Origin: Zopfochytrium polystomum
Taxonomy: Eukaryota > Chytridiomycota > Chytridiomycetes > Chytridiales > Chytridiaceae
Direction: 5' to 3'
DNA: 64,000 nucleotides
NCBI GenBank assembly: GCA_025765615.1
Contig: JAIVFJ010000111.1
Location: 151,305 to 215,304, forward strand
The translations under genes and the position numbers were made by a program. Positions 32,632 to 43,801 of this stretch are shown piece by piece. Below the pieces are notes generated by a model, which was not told the origin of the DNA, did not search any database, and saw nothing but the letters and a program-made list of their open reading frames with translations. Numbering within the stretch: the stretch's first letter is position 1; each line of letters starts with the position of its first letter.

Positions 32632-35428
32632 ATGACGAGGATGAGGCCTTCCCCTCGTGCGACCGCAGCCGTCTGCGCCCTTCTCGTCGCCGCCGCCGCC
32701 GCGGTCACAGCGCGCCAGGACTACCCCGCTCCCGAAAACAGCGGCTCCGTTCGCTTCGTCAACGTCGATCTCACCTCCGCCTTCAACAACAGGGGCGTCG
32801 CGTCCTCCGCCGAGCAGCTCTCCGTCGGCTCGTTCAACGGCCGCGGCGACTCGTTTGCCGCGGAGGGCTTCCCCACCGGGGTATACCAGGTCTACAACAT
32901 CCCTTACCAGTTTCGAAACGCCTACGGTGACGGCAACTACGATAACGTTTGGTGCAACGGGCAGAATGTCGTCCTGCCCGCCGGTCGCTACTACGGGATG
33001 AAGATCATGGCGGCTGCTGATCCGGATTGGGGATCGCTGTCCAGCCAGACACCGGGAACCTTTGTGTTCCACTTTGACGATGGAACAACGTACTCGATCG
33101 ACTCGTCCGTGGCCCAATGGAACAAGTGAGGTTTTTTTCCATCTGAATGCCAAAAAGATGCCTGAATATTGCTGATTTTTAACCCACTCTCTGATCGACC
33201 TTTCTTTCCTTCATTACATTAGCTGGGAGTACATGACCAGCTCAGAGTTCGTTGGGCCGTACCGGTGGACCACCGCCGGCAAGGTCGGGGGGCCGATGCT
33301 CAAGGACGGAACATCCCTGCAAAACCGCACTCAGATTTACAGCCTCGAACTTCCGATCGCGTACTCATCCGCCAAAGTCGTCTCTGTCGACGTTCCAAAG
33401 CTCGTCTACAACCCGGTTCGCGCTTGGCACATCTTCGCCGCCACCTTGGTCACTTCCCCAGCTCTAATGACAGCGACTACGTCAATAAAGCCCGCACTTT
33501 TCGTCGAAAGAGTCCAGGCAACTCAGCGCTGGGATGACGTGGAAGGCGAACGCGTGCAGTTCGTGGAAGTCACCATCGTCAATACGCCGTCCACCTCCGG
33601 CGGCACTGCCTCGTTCCAAGGTTCATTCACCGTCGAGGTCACATCAGCAACTGGAAGAACCCCTATCCCAGTCAACATCACCCGCCTTGCCGTGGGTAGC
33701 TTCGTCCTTGTCGATGTTCCCATTGTCGGCGGCGACGGAACTGCTGAATCCGCTCTCGTGACCGTCAGGGACACCACCACTGGGTCTATCCTTGTTTCTT
33801 CCAACGGTTGGACCTACACGCCCGGCCTCACCGACTACGACGCCACCGACGAGTCGCTCTCGCGCGTTCAGGCACCCAACTGGTGGCGCGACGCCAAAGT
33901 CGGCGTGATGGTGCACTGGGGCCCCTACTCGGTGCCCGCATTCGGCAACGGTCATTACGCAGAATGGTACTTCAACGCCCTCAACGGCGACCAGCCGACG
34001 CGAAACTATCACACCACCCACTACGGCCAGCAGTTCCCGTACGACGGCTTCTTCGACAACTTCACCGCCGCGGCCTTTGACGCGGCCGACTGGATCTCCC
34101 TGATCGAAAACTCGGGCGGCCGCTACATCATCCCGACCTCGAAGCACCACGACGGGTTCGCCCTGTTCGACACTGGCGCAACCAGCAACAGGAACGCGAT
34201 CAACTACGGCCCAAAGCGGGACCTGCTGATGGAGCTCCACGACGCTACGCTGCACACGTCCGTCACGTTCGGTACGTACTTTTCGCTCACAGAGTGGTAC
34301 AACCCGATTCAGAGCCCATACGGCTTTGGCGCATGGCCCGGCGGCCCACCCCAGAATCCATTCACCAAGGAAGTCGTTCCGTACGTCGGGCTCGTCAATG
34401 TGTCCGACTTTATCGACGGCATCCAGACCCCGCAGATGCAGATTCTTATTGAAGACTACCGCACAAATATCATGTGGTGCGACATTGGCGGACCCTCCCG
34501 CTCGTGCGAGACCCTCGCCGCTTGGTACAACGTCGCACGGGCTCGCGGCGAGCAGGTCCTCGCAAACTCCCGCTGCGGTTGCCTCTGGAACGCCTTCTCC
34601 ACCCCCGAATACGCAACGTACCCGGGCATCGTCCAGCACCCGTGGGAAACTAACCTCGGCCTTGCGCCCTTCAGCTACGGATTTGATGCAGCAGTCCCGG
34701 ACTCTGGCTACAAGACCGCAAAGGACCTCGTGCCCACCCTCGTCGACGTCGTGTCGAAGAACGGAAACTTTCTGATCGACTTTGGACCGAGGGCCGACGG
34801 GTCCATCTCCCAGCCCCAGCGCGACGGTCTGACGGGAATGGGCGCCTGGCTCAAGGTGAACGGCGACGCCATCTACGGAACCAGGTACTGGCTCGCGGGT
34901 ATCGCTCAAGAAGGCAACTGGCGCTTCACCACAAAGGACTCGGCGTTCTACCTGATCTCCCTCGCCGCGCCAAACTCGTCGTACACTTTCTCGTCTCCTA
35001 TCCCTGTTCTTCAAGGCGATACTATCACCGCCCTCGCCGACGGTTCCGCCGTCGCATATACCCTCGACGCGAACAACAAGCTTACCATCAATCCTACCGC
35101 GGCGCAGATTGCTGCTGGCAGCATCGCCTGGGCTTACAAAATTACTTATGTGCGCTTTGCTACCGTTTGGTGATTCTCAAAAAGTTACTGACGACCACCC
35201 CTCCCCCTCCCCTGCACGATTCAGATGTCGCAGCCGCAGGTCACGACAATGGGCGGAAGTTCGTCAATTACGTCAACGGCGTCGGCACCTAGGAAGGTGC
35301 CCACAAGTGCGACTGTGTCGTCGGGGTTAATTTCGGGAGCTGAAAGGAGGCCACGGGGAGGTTTCGTTGGCAGGGCGGTATGGCCGGCCGTGGCATTGGC
35401 CTTCGCGACAGCAGGGCTTTTTGTCTGA
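32632..35428 (+). CDS. Secreted, probably GPI-anchored alpha-L-fucosidase (GH29)
   Basis: Exons 32632-33125, 33223-35149 and 35225-35428 join in phase and give about 874 residues. A signal peptide (ATAAVCALLVAAAAAVTA) comes first, then about 350 residues of beta-type sequence I do not recognise. The GH29 catalytic domain starts near residue 380: NWWRDAKVGVMVHWGPYSVP, HYAEWYFNAL, RYIIPTSKHHDGFALFDT. The expected nucleophile Asp is in IMWCDIGGPS near residue 585. Without the third exon the frame would stop at 35173. With it, a Ser/Thr-rich linker and a short terminal hydrophobic stretch (AVWPAVALAFATAGLFV) are added, typical of a GPI signal. Known GH29 enzymes remove alpha-L-fucose from glycans with retention. 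Intron 2 is inferred from a GT..CAG pair only. Confidence 0.82.
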
Positions 35429-35711
35429 TGCGAGGGTGAGGCGGGGAGTTTCACCAATGTTGAAGCATATCAGACGGCAATTTATTGTCCAGTACAGAAG
35501 CAGAGCAGAGCTCAGTATATGTAAAACATTCACATGCAGTAAAAGGGCGTGGCTGGCAGGTCCGGGCGCACGTTGAGTAGTACAATTTCCGGATGAACTC
35601 ACGACTACGTCTCCAGCGCCGAAGAGCTGGGCTCCAGCGTATCGCAAGTTGCGGTGGAAGAAGGCTCGGTTGGTTCGGGGCAGACTTATTCCGCCGTCCA
35701 TTCGGTCGGGG

Positions 35712-36570
35712 ATGTTTATCGCTAAGCATATGATTTACTCTTTCAAGGGTCCACTGGTCTACAAGGCGTATCTCGCGCGATTCTACGTCGCGGCCTCGGT
35801 CTTCCTCCTCAACATGGCAAATGGGATGCTGTAGCCTACGTGAGTGTTCAATTAAATGTTGTGTTCACTTGCTTTGATGAATCTTATCTATCTCTCTTGG
35901 AAAGGTACGTCGCAATAACGCCAACCACGGCCTTGTTCCACAACACGAGCCAGTGGAACATCAACGTGGTTTCTGTTGCCTTTACAGCCGTATTTCATCT
36001 TCCCAGCGGTCTGTCTTCTCGACAACAAGGGACTGTGGTTTTCGGTGCTCTCGGAAACGTTCTTGGCGCTGGCATGCGGCTGCTTTCCTTGTTTGTTGGT
36101 GGAAGAATGTTTGCAGTACATGCAACATTGTCGTCAGAACGATAGTGGTGGAAGAAGAGGAGACAGTGGGTCGTCCCAGAAAGCAGCAAGCTGGCAGCAC
36201 TCATCCTGGGCCAGCTCATCGCAGGAATATCTCAACTGTATCTTCCTATTGGTGAGTGAGTGAAATCAGTTCTTGTGCGCAGAAAAACGTCTCCCCCGTT
36301 GCAACAACTGATGGTCTGGATGGCAAAATTTGCAATCAGCGCAGTGCCGACCTAAAACCGCGTCGGCCTGGTTCACCGAAACGGAGCGTTTGACGGCAAA
36401 CACGTTCATGAACCTGGGACAGTCCATCGGCATCGCCATGCGCACGTCGTAGAAACGCCATTGTTCTTGCATATCACTGTCACGGCTGTGCGAGTTATTC
36501 GTACGGACCGAACGTGGTGCCTTACAAAGGAGATATTTTATGGAACATGAGCGTCTGATGCAGACGAGTA
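35712..36570 (+). pseudogene. Decayed SLC49/FLVCR-like MFS transporter, copy 1
   Basis: The order of motifs matches the N-terminal half of an SLC49-type major facilitator. First is YLARFYVAASVFLLNMANGML followed by TAG at 35832-35834, where Trp is expected. After a GTGAGT..AAAG intron comes TYVAITPTTALFHNTSQWNI, then IFPAVCLLDNKGLWFSV in another frame, NVLGAGMRLLSLFVGG, SSKLAALILGQLIAGIS and, after a second intron, TASAWFTETERLTANTFMNLG. One nonsense codon and at least two frame changes make it inactive. Homologues export or import haem, choline or related solutes; here the sequence only records former presence. The neighbour at 36900 is a second partial copy. Confidence 0.6.
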
Positions 36571-36899
36571 GCTGGAAGAATTCGAGTCGTTCAAATGCGT
36601 GCTGGGCCGTTTTTCGCCGAAGAACATGCAAGCGCTTTGTATCCGGAAAATTATTAATGTACGAAGGAAAAAAAGCGGGACCATGCCTCAATGCATATGC
36701 ATCGTTTTACTTTTTGATCTGTTTGCTGAGTTTCGCGTTTTCTTAACGCCAACGATGCAAACCACCACCGCCGGCGGAGCAGCTATGGAACAACAACGCC
36801 GGGCGCGTTGGGGCAAACTCCAGCTTATCGGAAGATCAGGAGGACAATTCCGTCCTACGTTACGATGGGGCATCACTGACTGACCATTCGGCTCGCTAT

Positions 36900-37390
36900 T
36901 TGAATTGTCCCAGCCGTGTGGCTTCTCGACAGCAAAGGACTTCGCCCGACAGTTCGCGCAGGTGCGCTCGAAAACATCCTTGGGTCTGGCGTGCGGCTGC
37001 TTTCGTGGATTGCCCCCGATGGCAGCAAGCTGGCAGTTCTGATCCTGGGTCAGCTTATATCAGGAATATTCTCCGAACCGTTTTTGTGCATGGTGAGCGG
37101 ATGCCTCTGGTTTGCCGAGGTCCGTTGCAGCTCATCATGTAATTGGAACAAATCCTCAGTACCTACCAACGCTTCGGCTGGGAATGGCTGGTCCCTTGCT
37201 TCTAGTCTTGGTATCTTCCCCGCGGATACTGCTGCCAATCGGCTTTACATTCATCTTTCTCAGTGGGGCGCCTTCAATACATTTCATGTTTTTGTTCATT
37301 TACTACGTGTGTTTCACCAATGTCGTTGCACGTTTCCACGAATTAACTTGTTCGGCCATAGTAAAGATGCGAAAGAAAAGAAAATAGGAG
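36900..37390 (+). pseudogene. Decayed SLC49/FLVCR-like MFS transporter, copy 2 (partial)
   Basis: It starts within the same domain as copy 1: AVWLLDSKGLRPTVRAGALE, NILGSGVRLLSW, SKLAVLILGQLISGIFSEPF. A later part in another frame has two hydrophobic stretches (GMAGPLLLVLVSSPRILLPI, GFTFIFLSGAPSI) fitting later transmembrane helices. There is no N-terminal part, and the frame changes at least once. The resemblance to copy 1 points to an old tandem duplication that decayed in both members. Confidence 0.5.
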
Positions 37391-37418
37391 TATCATCAAG
37401 CTGAAAGAAAGAAAGACA

Positions 37419-38763
37419 TCACAGCGAGCAGTCCACCACAATACGCCCGGCGACCTGGCCTTTGTGCATTCTGTCGTAGATCTCGGGCAGCTCGGACAGA
37501 CCCTGCCTCTTGTAAATGACCTTGACCGAGCCGTTGGCCGCGATTTGCAGGGCCTCGATCGCGTCTTGGCGGTTGCCGACGTACGACGGGATCACGCGCT
37601 TCGTGTTGAACACGGACCAGAACACGTCCAGCTTGATGCTTGCTGCCGGCGGCAGACCTACTGGCACGAGTACCCCCGTCGGGCGGATATAGTCGATCGC
37701 CTGCTCGTACGAATCGGCCGACGAAGCCGCCACGATGGCCGCGTCCGGTCCCAGCCCGTCCGCGCTGGCCGCTTTCACCGCCGACACGAGGTCTTTGCCG
37801 GCTTTCATGAAGTCGACAAAGTGGTCAACGCCGAGCGACTTGGAGAGCGCTTCCTTTTCGGCGCCTGTGTCGATCCCGATCACGCGGAGTCCTGCGCTTT
37901 TCGCGTATTGCACTGCGAGATGGCCGAGGCTTTGGGTGTGCGGGCGTTTTCGTTGTGGGCGCGCGTATGTGCGTATGTGTGTGTTGTTTTCAGCAAAGTG
38001 GAAGGATGAATTGTGAGTGTCGGTTTGGAGTGCTAACCCTACTCCTCTGCAAAATCCGTCTCCCTCACTATCCCAAATACACCACACAAACGCACCCTCC
38101 GCTCGATCCGACAATCGCGACCGTCTGTCCAGGCGTGAGATCCGCGTTTTTGATCGCCTTCCACACGGTGACGCCGGCGCAAAGGAGTGGCGCGGCGGCG
38201 TCCAGCGGCAGCGAGTCGGGGATGGGTGTAACGTGGCGCGCGGAGGACACCGCGTACTCCTGGAACGAGCCGGCGCGGCTGAATCCGTGGGTCTGCGCCT
38301 TGGTGCAGTTGGGCTCGTTGCCGGCGCGGCAGAAGCCGCAGTGCAGGCACGAGTCCGCGAGCCACTTGATGCCGACACGGTCGCCAATCTTTACGAACTC
38401 GTCCGCGCCGGGACCGAGTGAAACGACGACGCCCGCGCCTTCGTGGCCGCCGATGAGAGGGAACTGCGCGCTGACCGGCCAGTCGTTCTGTGTCGGTTGT
38501 CGAAGAGAAAAGCACAAGCGCTTAGACACAAACCCTCAAGAACGAATGGAAATGCAGCAGGAGATACTTACGATTGCAGCATGCAGATCCGTGTGGCAAA
38601 TGCCCGAGTAAATCACCCTGACCAGCACCTCGCCGCGGGCGAGCTCGCTGGGCTGGGGCGTCTTGACTGTCTTGATCTGGACCTTGCCGCCAGGAGCGTC
38701 GACCACCGCCGCACGGTGTGAGGTGGGTATGGTGAACACGGTCTCGCGCGGGTCGACCGTCAT
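37419..38763 (-). CDS. Zinc-containing alcohol dehydrogenase (MDR family)
   Basis: Exons 38763-38572, 38487-38096 and 37929-37419 join in phase with GT..AG borders and give 364 residues. The catalytic zinc site is GICHTDLHAA plus GGHEGAGVV. The structural zinc site has four Cys in CLHCGFCRAGNEPNC. The Rossmann glycine motif spans the exon 2/3 junction (VGSSGG, LGHLAVQYAKSAGL), and Asp in VIGIDTG indicates NAD preference. The layout matches fungal class ADH1-type tetrameric alcohol dehydrogenases, which interconvert ethanol and acetaldehyde. There is no mitochondrial presequence, so it is probably cytosolic. A pyrimidine-rich leader precedes the start at 38763 on the coding strand. Confidence 0.92.
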
Positions 38764-40094
38764 TTTGAGTAACTTCTTTGGAAAAGTAGGTGCGGGAGGG
38801 GGGGGGTTTTGAGTGTTTTTTTTTTCTTTCTTTACTTTTTAAAGCGGTTGCTGCGGGTCAGATAACAGCGCTCGCGGTGCCTATTTAAGTGTGAGCGCGA
38901 GCGTGAGAACGAACAACGGGGCGTGCGAACGTGAGAACGGGCGAGCGTGTGTCCGAGGATTTTTTTTGGGACTGGGAGACGGGGACCGAGCGGGTTTGTT
39001 TGGACCTTGTGACGCGTCGTGACTCACCCTGCGCAATGGATCCTCCTTGTCTTTTTGTCTTTCTGTTTTTTGTGTCGGATTCCCAGTTTTCCCCCAGTTT
39101 TCCGCGTGACGAATCCTCGTCACGAGGGGATGAATTCGCCACATCCGACACAAGGACACAAGGACCCCTTTCTCTGAACCAGAGGTGGCTCGACATTTAA
39201 AGCATCTCTCCTCAGAAACCGATAGTCCTCCGGGCTACTCCGAAATAATGCCCGCTGTACATTCGATAGGAGAAAGGGTCTGAAGCTGGTAAAAATCAGG
39301 TGATTCTGAAACGAAGCCAATTAAGGGCAACTTGGATCGCAAATACATCAAGTTCTAATAATTAGTCACACACACACACACACACAAACGCTGTCATCTG
39401 GCGCCTTGTCGCGTCGGTGATCACTGGTCGCACGTGATACCCCGGAATTCTAACATAAAATCCGACGTAAATGAGAGACTAACCCTGCCCTGCAACACCA
39501 TTCTCGACAGTGAGATTGCAGCGTTTGTTTAATCCACAGAGTTGTGGCCCGAGGTTTTCATGGGCGAGACAAATGAGCGATGGACCGTCATGGACGGATC
39601 GCAGCATTGGTGTGGCGAACTGACGGAAAAAGGCACTTCATCGTGGACAAAGGAGAGACATTGAAACAAAAGGAAAGCAAGCGTGGCGAATCGTGAGCAG
39701 CATTCTTCATGGGAAAAGACCTGTTAGGAAGACCCGAAAGTCCCGAATCCTTTTTCCTCACTTTGCTTGGTTTTCGGAACGTCAAAACAGGTACCAACCG
39801 TGGCCAAGGGAGATGCGCCGACTCAGAATCTTCTGAATGTACCGAACTCGGGCTTACTCAACAGTCCGCAGGACTACGTGTCAATTTTTTTTTACGGCAA
39901 TCAAAACTCATGAAGGAAGAAGATGAAACGCAGAAGAAACATATAATCTCAGGAGATGAGAAATACTTCGTGGTACGAGTAGACCAGCGTTAGCGATTGT
40001 CGAACTGGCGATGCTTCCTTCACGGCCTTTACACCAACAGGGTTCTAACCCTCTACCGGAATCGCGGTCCTGGCGAGCGCTGATAAAAATTGTC
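38764..40094. other. Intergenic, no gene recognised
   Basis: It contains the ADH promoter (a candidate TATA-type TATTTAAG at 38881-38888 on the plus strand), a short CA repeat (39367-39386), and no supported coding frame. Confidence 0.45.
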
Positions 40095-40655
40095 CTCACC
40101 ACCTCAGGCACCGTGAATCGCAGCGTCATGTTTTGCTTCCGCGAGGCCCTTGCAGGCGAGATCCGGCAGACGGGTGTTGAAGAAGGCGATGGAGCACACC
40201 GCAGGGCCGATAGCGTCTCCGAGGGACTGGGAAGACTCAAGGTGATGGACGCCGAGATAACGGCGCGCTGCTGAGGCCGCCCCGTGAACTAAGCAAGGAC
40301 GAGGACGTTCTGCGCCGCTATGCCAATGCCGAGTCCAGCAACCAGAGGGAAGACGACCGTCGTCCAGATCAGGCTGGCTTATGGTAGAAGCCGAGGCAGG
40401 TGCGGAAGAACCGACGCAGATGACGAAGGTGCCGATGGGAATGAATCGTACGTGCGACCTCTAGCGCTTGCGAGTAGTACCGAGATGATGGACGCGACGA
40501 CGACGCCGAGGGTCAGGGCCGATGGACGCGACACCAGCAACAACGAGAAGAGTGATGACGATTGGATAGTTCCACGCGTAAACTGAGCCAACATCTTTTT
40601 AGGAAATAGGTGGAGGAGAGGAGTCCTCTTGAGTTTGGGTGGCGTTATCGACAAC
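40095..40655 (-). pseudogene. Relic of an MFS drug:H+ antiporter, C-terminal half
   Basis: Minus-strand pieces in changing frames fit the C-terminal half of a DHA-type transporter. These are SRPSALTLGVVVASIISVLL, then FPLVAGLGIGIAAQNVLVLA followed by a TAG, then QQRAVISASITLSL. A frame change follows to SQSLGDAIGPAVCSIAFFNT, ending at a stop near 40126. The GxGxxxQ and LGxAIGxAV motifs are family hallmarks. One nonsense codon and at least one frameshift mean it cannot make a full transporter. Confidence 0.5.
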
Positions 40656-40969
40656 CCGTACTTCTCGGCTGTGGGGTTGATTCAGCGGGTTAATGAGGTT
40701 GGGCCTTTGTGCGGATAACGCTATCAGTCGTCTGACGGTAAGTTGCCTACAGCAATTCGCCACAAGCCATCGGCTCCAAATTCCTTTCAGCATCACATTC
40801 TGCTCCCCGAATGGAAGCATAGAACGACTTCCATCCAAACTCAGTCCGGAAACTCAGCCACAGGATTCCAACCACCCAGGCGCCTGGAACATGGTTCGCC
40901 GCTGATTCGACGCCCGCTCCCCCCCCCCACCATGAACACTGGCTTGGTTGTTTGCCGCTGCAGGGTTCC

Positions 40970-41548
40970 ATAGGCGGGATCTGTCTCACAATCAAAAATC
41001 GCTCCTTCTAATCATATCCAAGGCCGATCAAGTGACAGAATTTCAGCTCGCCGAGCTCGAAGAAGCCTTCGCACTCTTCGAAACGCGAGACGGAACAATG
41101 AATATCAACGATCTGGGCACCGCAATGCGATCGGTGGGTGTGAATCCCACGGAGACGGAACTCCAGGTGTTGATGCGAGAAGCGGACCCAAACGGAGACG
41201 GCGCCGTCGATCGCTCCGTTTTTATCATCTTGGCGATGCGCTCTGGGTACTCGGAGGAGGCGCAGCTCGAGGAGTTCGAAACTCGCTGCTTTCTTCCCGC
41301 ATTCGGCGGAGGAAGCGGGCTCCTTCATCTGGACGAGGTCCGCCGAGTTTTCAAGGGCCTTGGCGGAGGTATTACGGACGATGAGATCGATGATTTCTTG
41401 AAGGACGCGAATTTTGATGCGGATGGACGGATTGAGTTCGATGACCTCGTTAAGTTGATCGTACGTCATCAGCCACCCTTAACTTTTCCAATTCGACAAG
41501 AATTGACCCATATTGCGCATCTTTCACCAGGAGTCAAATTACAAGTGA
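40970..41548 (+). CDS. Calmodulin/centrin-like EF-hand protein
   Basis: The main exon is open from about 40970 to 41460 and reads ADQVTEFQLAELEEAFALF, the usual calmodulin opening. It joins in phase 0 to a 6-codon last exon (41531-41548, ending ESNYK) across a 70-bp intron. Four EF-hand units are recognisable. EF1 (FETRDGTMNINDL) lacks the first ligands and looks non-binding; EF2 (DPNGDGAVDRSV) has the first ligands but not the final Glu; EF3 (FGGGSGLLHLDEV) is degenerate; EF4 (NFDADGRIEFDD) is the most canonical. The true start is unresolved: calmodulin genes often have an exon coding only Met or Met-Ala, and an ATG at 40932 is a candidate. It is probably a divergent Ca2+ sensor; the target is unknown. 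Confidence 0.65.
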
Positions 41549-41653
41549 TCAAAGAATTGCAAACTAGTACGTTGGACGATGGAGTGTTGTTTACAACCTC
41601 TGTTCGTGTTGGTGCAAAAACAGAAACAAAAAAGACGTGAGGCTTCGACAACT

Positions 41654-41900
41654 TCAGTTGGTAATAAGAATCACGCGAACGAGTCGAACGTGCCCGCCCT
41701 CGCCTCGAGCAAGCGCGGCAAAATCTGCGATGGCAGACGTTCTCGGCGTCCGCCAGCCTGGACTCTGCGCAAGCCAGGAGCGCAAAGGCGAGGCATTCGT
41801 GGCGCCGGCAACAGCGATGACGGGCGTATTGCTGCTGGCAGTAGTGCTGGCAGTGGACGTAATTGCAGTGTTGTTGTTTGAGAGTGAGAGCGGGTGTCAG
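41654..41900 (-). pseudogene. Possible SDR-like N-terminal fragment
   Basis: A minus-strand frame without ATG reads SSNTPVIAVAGATNASPL and later SAIADFAALARGEGGH. The start resembles MASSTPVIVVAGYGPG of the SDR beginning at 43801. It may be a decayed duplicate, but the similarity covers only about 12 residues and could be chance. Confidence 0.2.
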
Positions 41901-43047
41901 TGGGAGAGAGCAGATGTGTTTGTTGGCGGCAATATGTTGCTCGTGGAAGTTACCATAGCTCGCCCAACACGGAAGGATGAGAGCCCCCGCCGCACATCCG
42001 AGTAAAGTATTAATAAACAGACGAATAACAAACAAGGGTGAGGTTAGCCCAACCATCGTGGACTTCAATATACCTATGGGACTGGGTAACGGTTGCGAAC
42101 GTGGGATCGAGCCGTGCCAGTCAGTCATCTTTAGCAACGAACTCATTCTCAGCTCTCGAAAACAAACGAAAATTAACAGGCAGCCGTTGGGCTAGGACGA
42201 GTATGCAAATTCTCCCCTTTCATTCCTCTTGCCATCGCACTCCTGCATTGCTGACCGACCTCGTGATCCCCACACTCCACACTTCCTGAAGGCCCCCGAA
42301 TCGCCTCCACTGCTGGTAAAGCCAATTTCCGTGAGTTGCCGCCTCCTTCCGTTACTTTTCAAATACTTACTTCTTTACCTCATCCAGTCCCCGTGAACAA
42401 AACGTAAGCCTTTGATCGGCTTGAATAGCAAACTGATGGCTTTTACGGATAAAAAGAATACTTAAGCGGTTGTGTGGGCTGCCTCCAAAAGGGAAAGGGT
42501 TTCACTTTCTTTCGGGGAACACATTGAACACATCTTCCCCCTTTCACAACGAATGAAGGCACGACGCTACGCTGCTGTGGCAAGATGCTCGTCGACTGCT
42601 CCAAGGAGCTGCCGGTTTTACCTTTTGTTGTGTCCGATTTGGTGTGGTAATCAGTCTTGTGTGTAATGAGCATTCAATACAATTTTTTTTGATTCGCTTA
42701 CTCGGGAAGTGTGAACAAATTGAGAAAACCGGGCGATCCGAAAGATGCGATAGCGGCTGGACTCTGAACGGGGACGGACCTGTTGCCGCTTTCCGCAACG
42801 TTGCGAAACAGCAGCGCGACAGGGAATATTCGGACTTTGTTTGCGTGGACAAACCTCCGCGCCGAGGAATCTCAAGACAAAGTTAGCGGTCGGTGCTCGC
42901 ATTAGTCGTCCCGAGATGGAAGTTTATTTAAAGTGCTTGTCAGGTAAGAAGCGGAAGCGTGGGGCGCATTTGAGTCCAAAGGCACTGCCCAACACACCGT
43001 TTCGGGCCACTGCAAGCATCCCACGAGCGCGCGTCCCCGCGCAAAGA
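41901..43047. other. Intergenic, no gene recognised
   Basis: No coding frame is supported on either strand. Confidence 0.45.
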
Positions 43048-43801
43048 TCACGCAATGGCGTCAAAAACGGCCGCCCTTGCCTCAAGCAGCCTCACAAACT
43101 TGTCCGCAACTCCAGATGCCTCGATGGTCGCCGTCCCGTCATCGTAGGGAGTGCCTTTGACCGCGCCCATCACCGTGACCTCGCCCGCAAACACCCCGAC
43201 GCCGTTGAGCTCCTCGTGAAGCAGCTGCACCGTCTTGCGCTTCGCCGCCATCAGCGCCGCCGTGCTCGACGCCTTCCACGCGACGGCCAGCTTGGCCGTC
43301 GCCGTGAGATCCAGCTCGAGCCCACCACCGGTTACGAGCACCGCGCCGTGGGAGGCCTTGAGGTCGTCGAGGGAGTCGCGGACTGCGGCCACGAGGGACC
43401 CGACGTTGACGTTGTAGGAAAAGAGAAGGGTGTTGGCGGAGGCGGGGTCCAGGAGGGTCGAGGAATTGCCGCTGGAGGTGGCGTTCCAAAAGAGGATCTG
43501 GATCGGGCCCAGAGTGGCGCGGACGGAAGCGATGGCGCGGCGCGTCGCGTCGACGTCGGAGAAGTCGACAGGGAAGCCCTTGGCGGTGACTCCCTGCGCA
43601 GCGAGTTCTGGAAAGCGGGGACTGTTAAGGGGAGATCTGACCGGCTCAAACGGAACCTTTTTCGGCATCGTGCAGCTTGGACTCGGTGCGGGCCAGGAGC
43701 GCGACGGCGAGGCCCTTGTCCTTTGCGAATCGGATCGCGACGGCGCGGCTGATGCCTGGGCCGTAGCCTGCGACGACGATGACGGGCGTTGAAGATGCCA
43801 T
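43048..43801 (-). CDS. Divergent short-chain dehydrogenase-like protein
   Basis: Exon 1 (43801-43657) and exon 2 (43607-43048) join in phase 1 across a 49-bp intron, giving 234 residues. The N-terminal Rossmann motif is VIVVAGYGPGISRAVA, with strand 2 in LAVALLARTESKL. An NAT motif (ILFWNATSSG) replaces NNAG. At the expected YxxxK position the sequence is KLAVAWKASSTAAL, with Trp in place of Tyr although Lys is kept. The fold therefore seems preserved while the usual catalytic Tyr is absent. It may be an NAD(P)-binding protein with altered chemistry. No signal peptide is visible, so it is probably cytosolic. Confidence 0.75.

Noticed and set aside
33644..35014. 456-codon minus-strand frame
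   Set aside because: It is the antisense of the GH29 gene; no family motif is present.
41469..42146. Cys/His-rich minus-strand frame
   Set aside because: The Cys and His come from an ACA/GCA-rich stretch; spacing fits no zinc-binding family.
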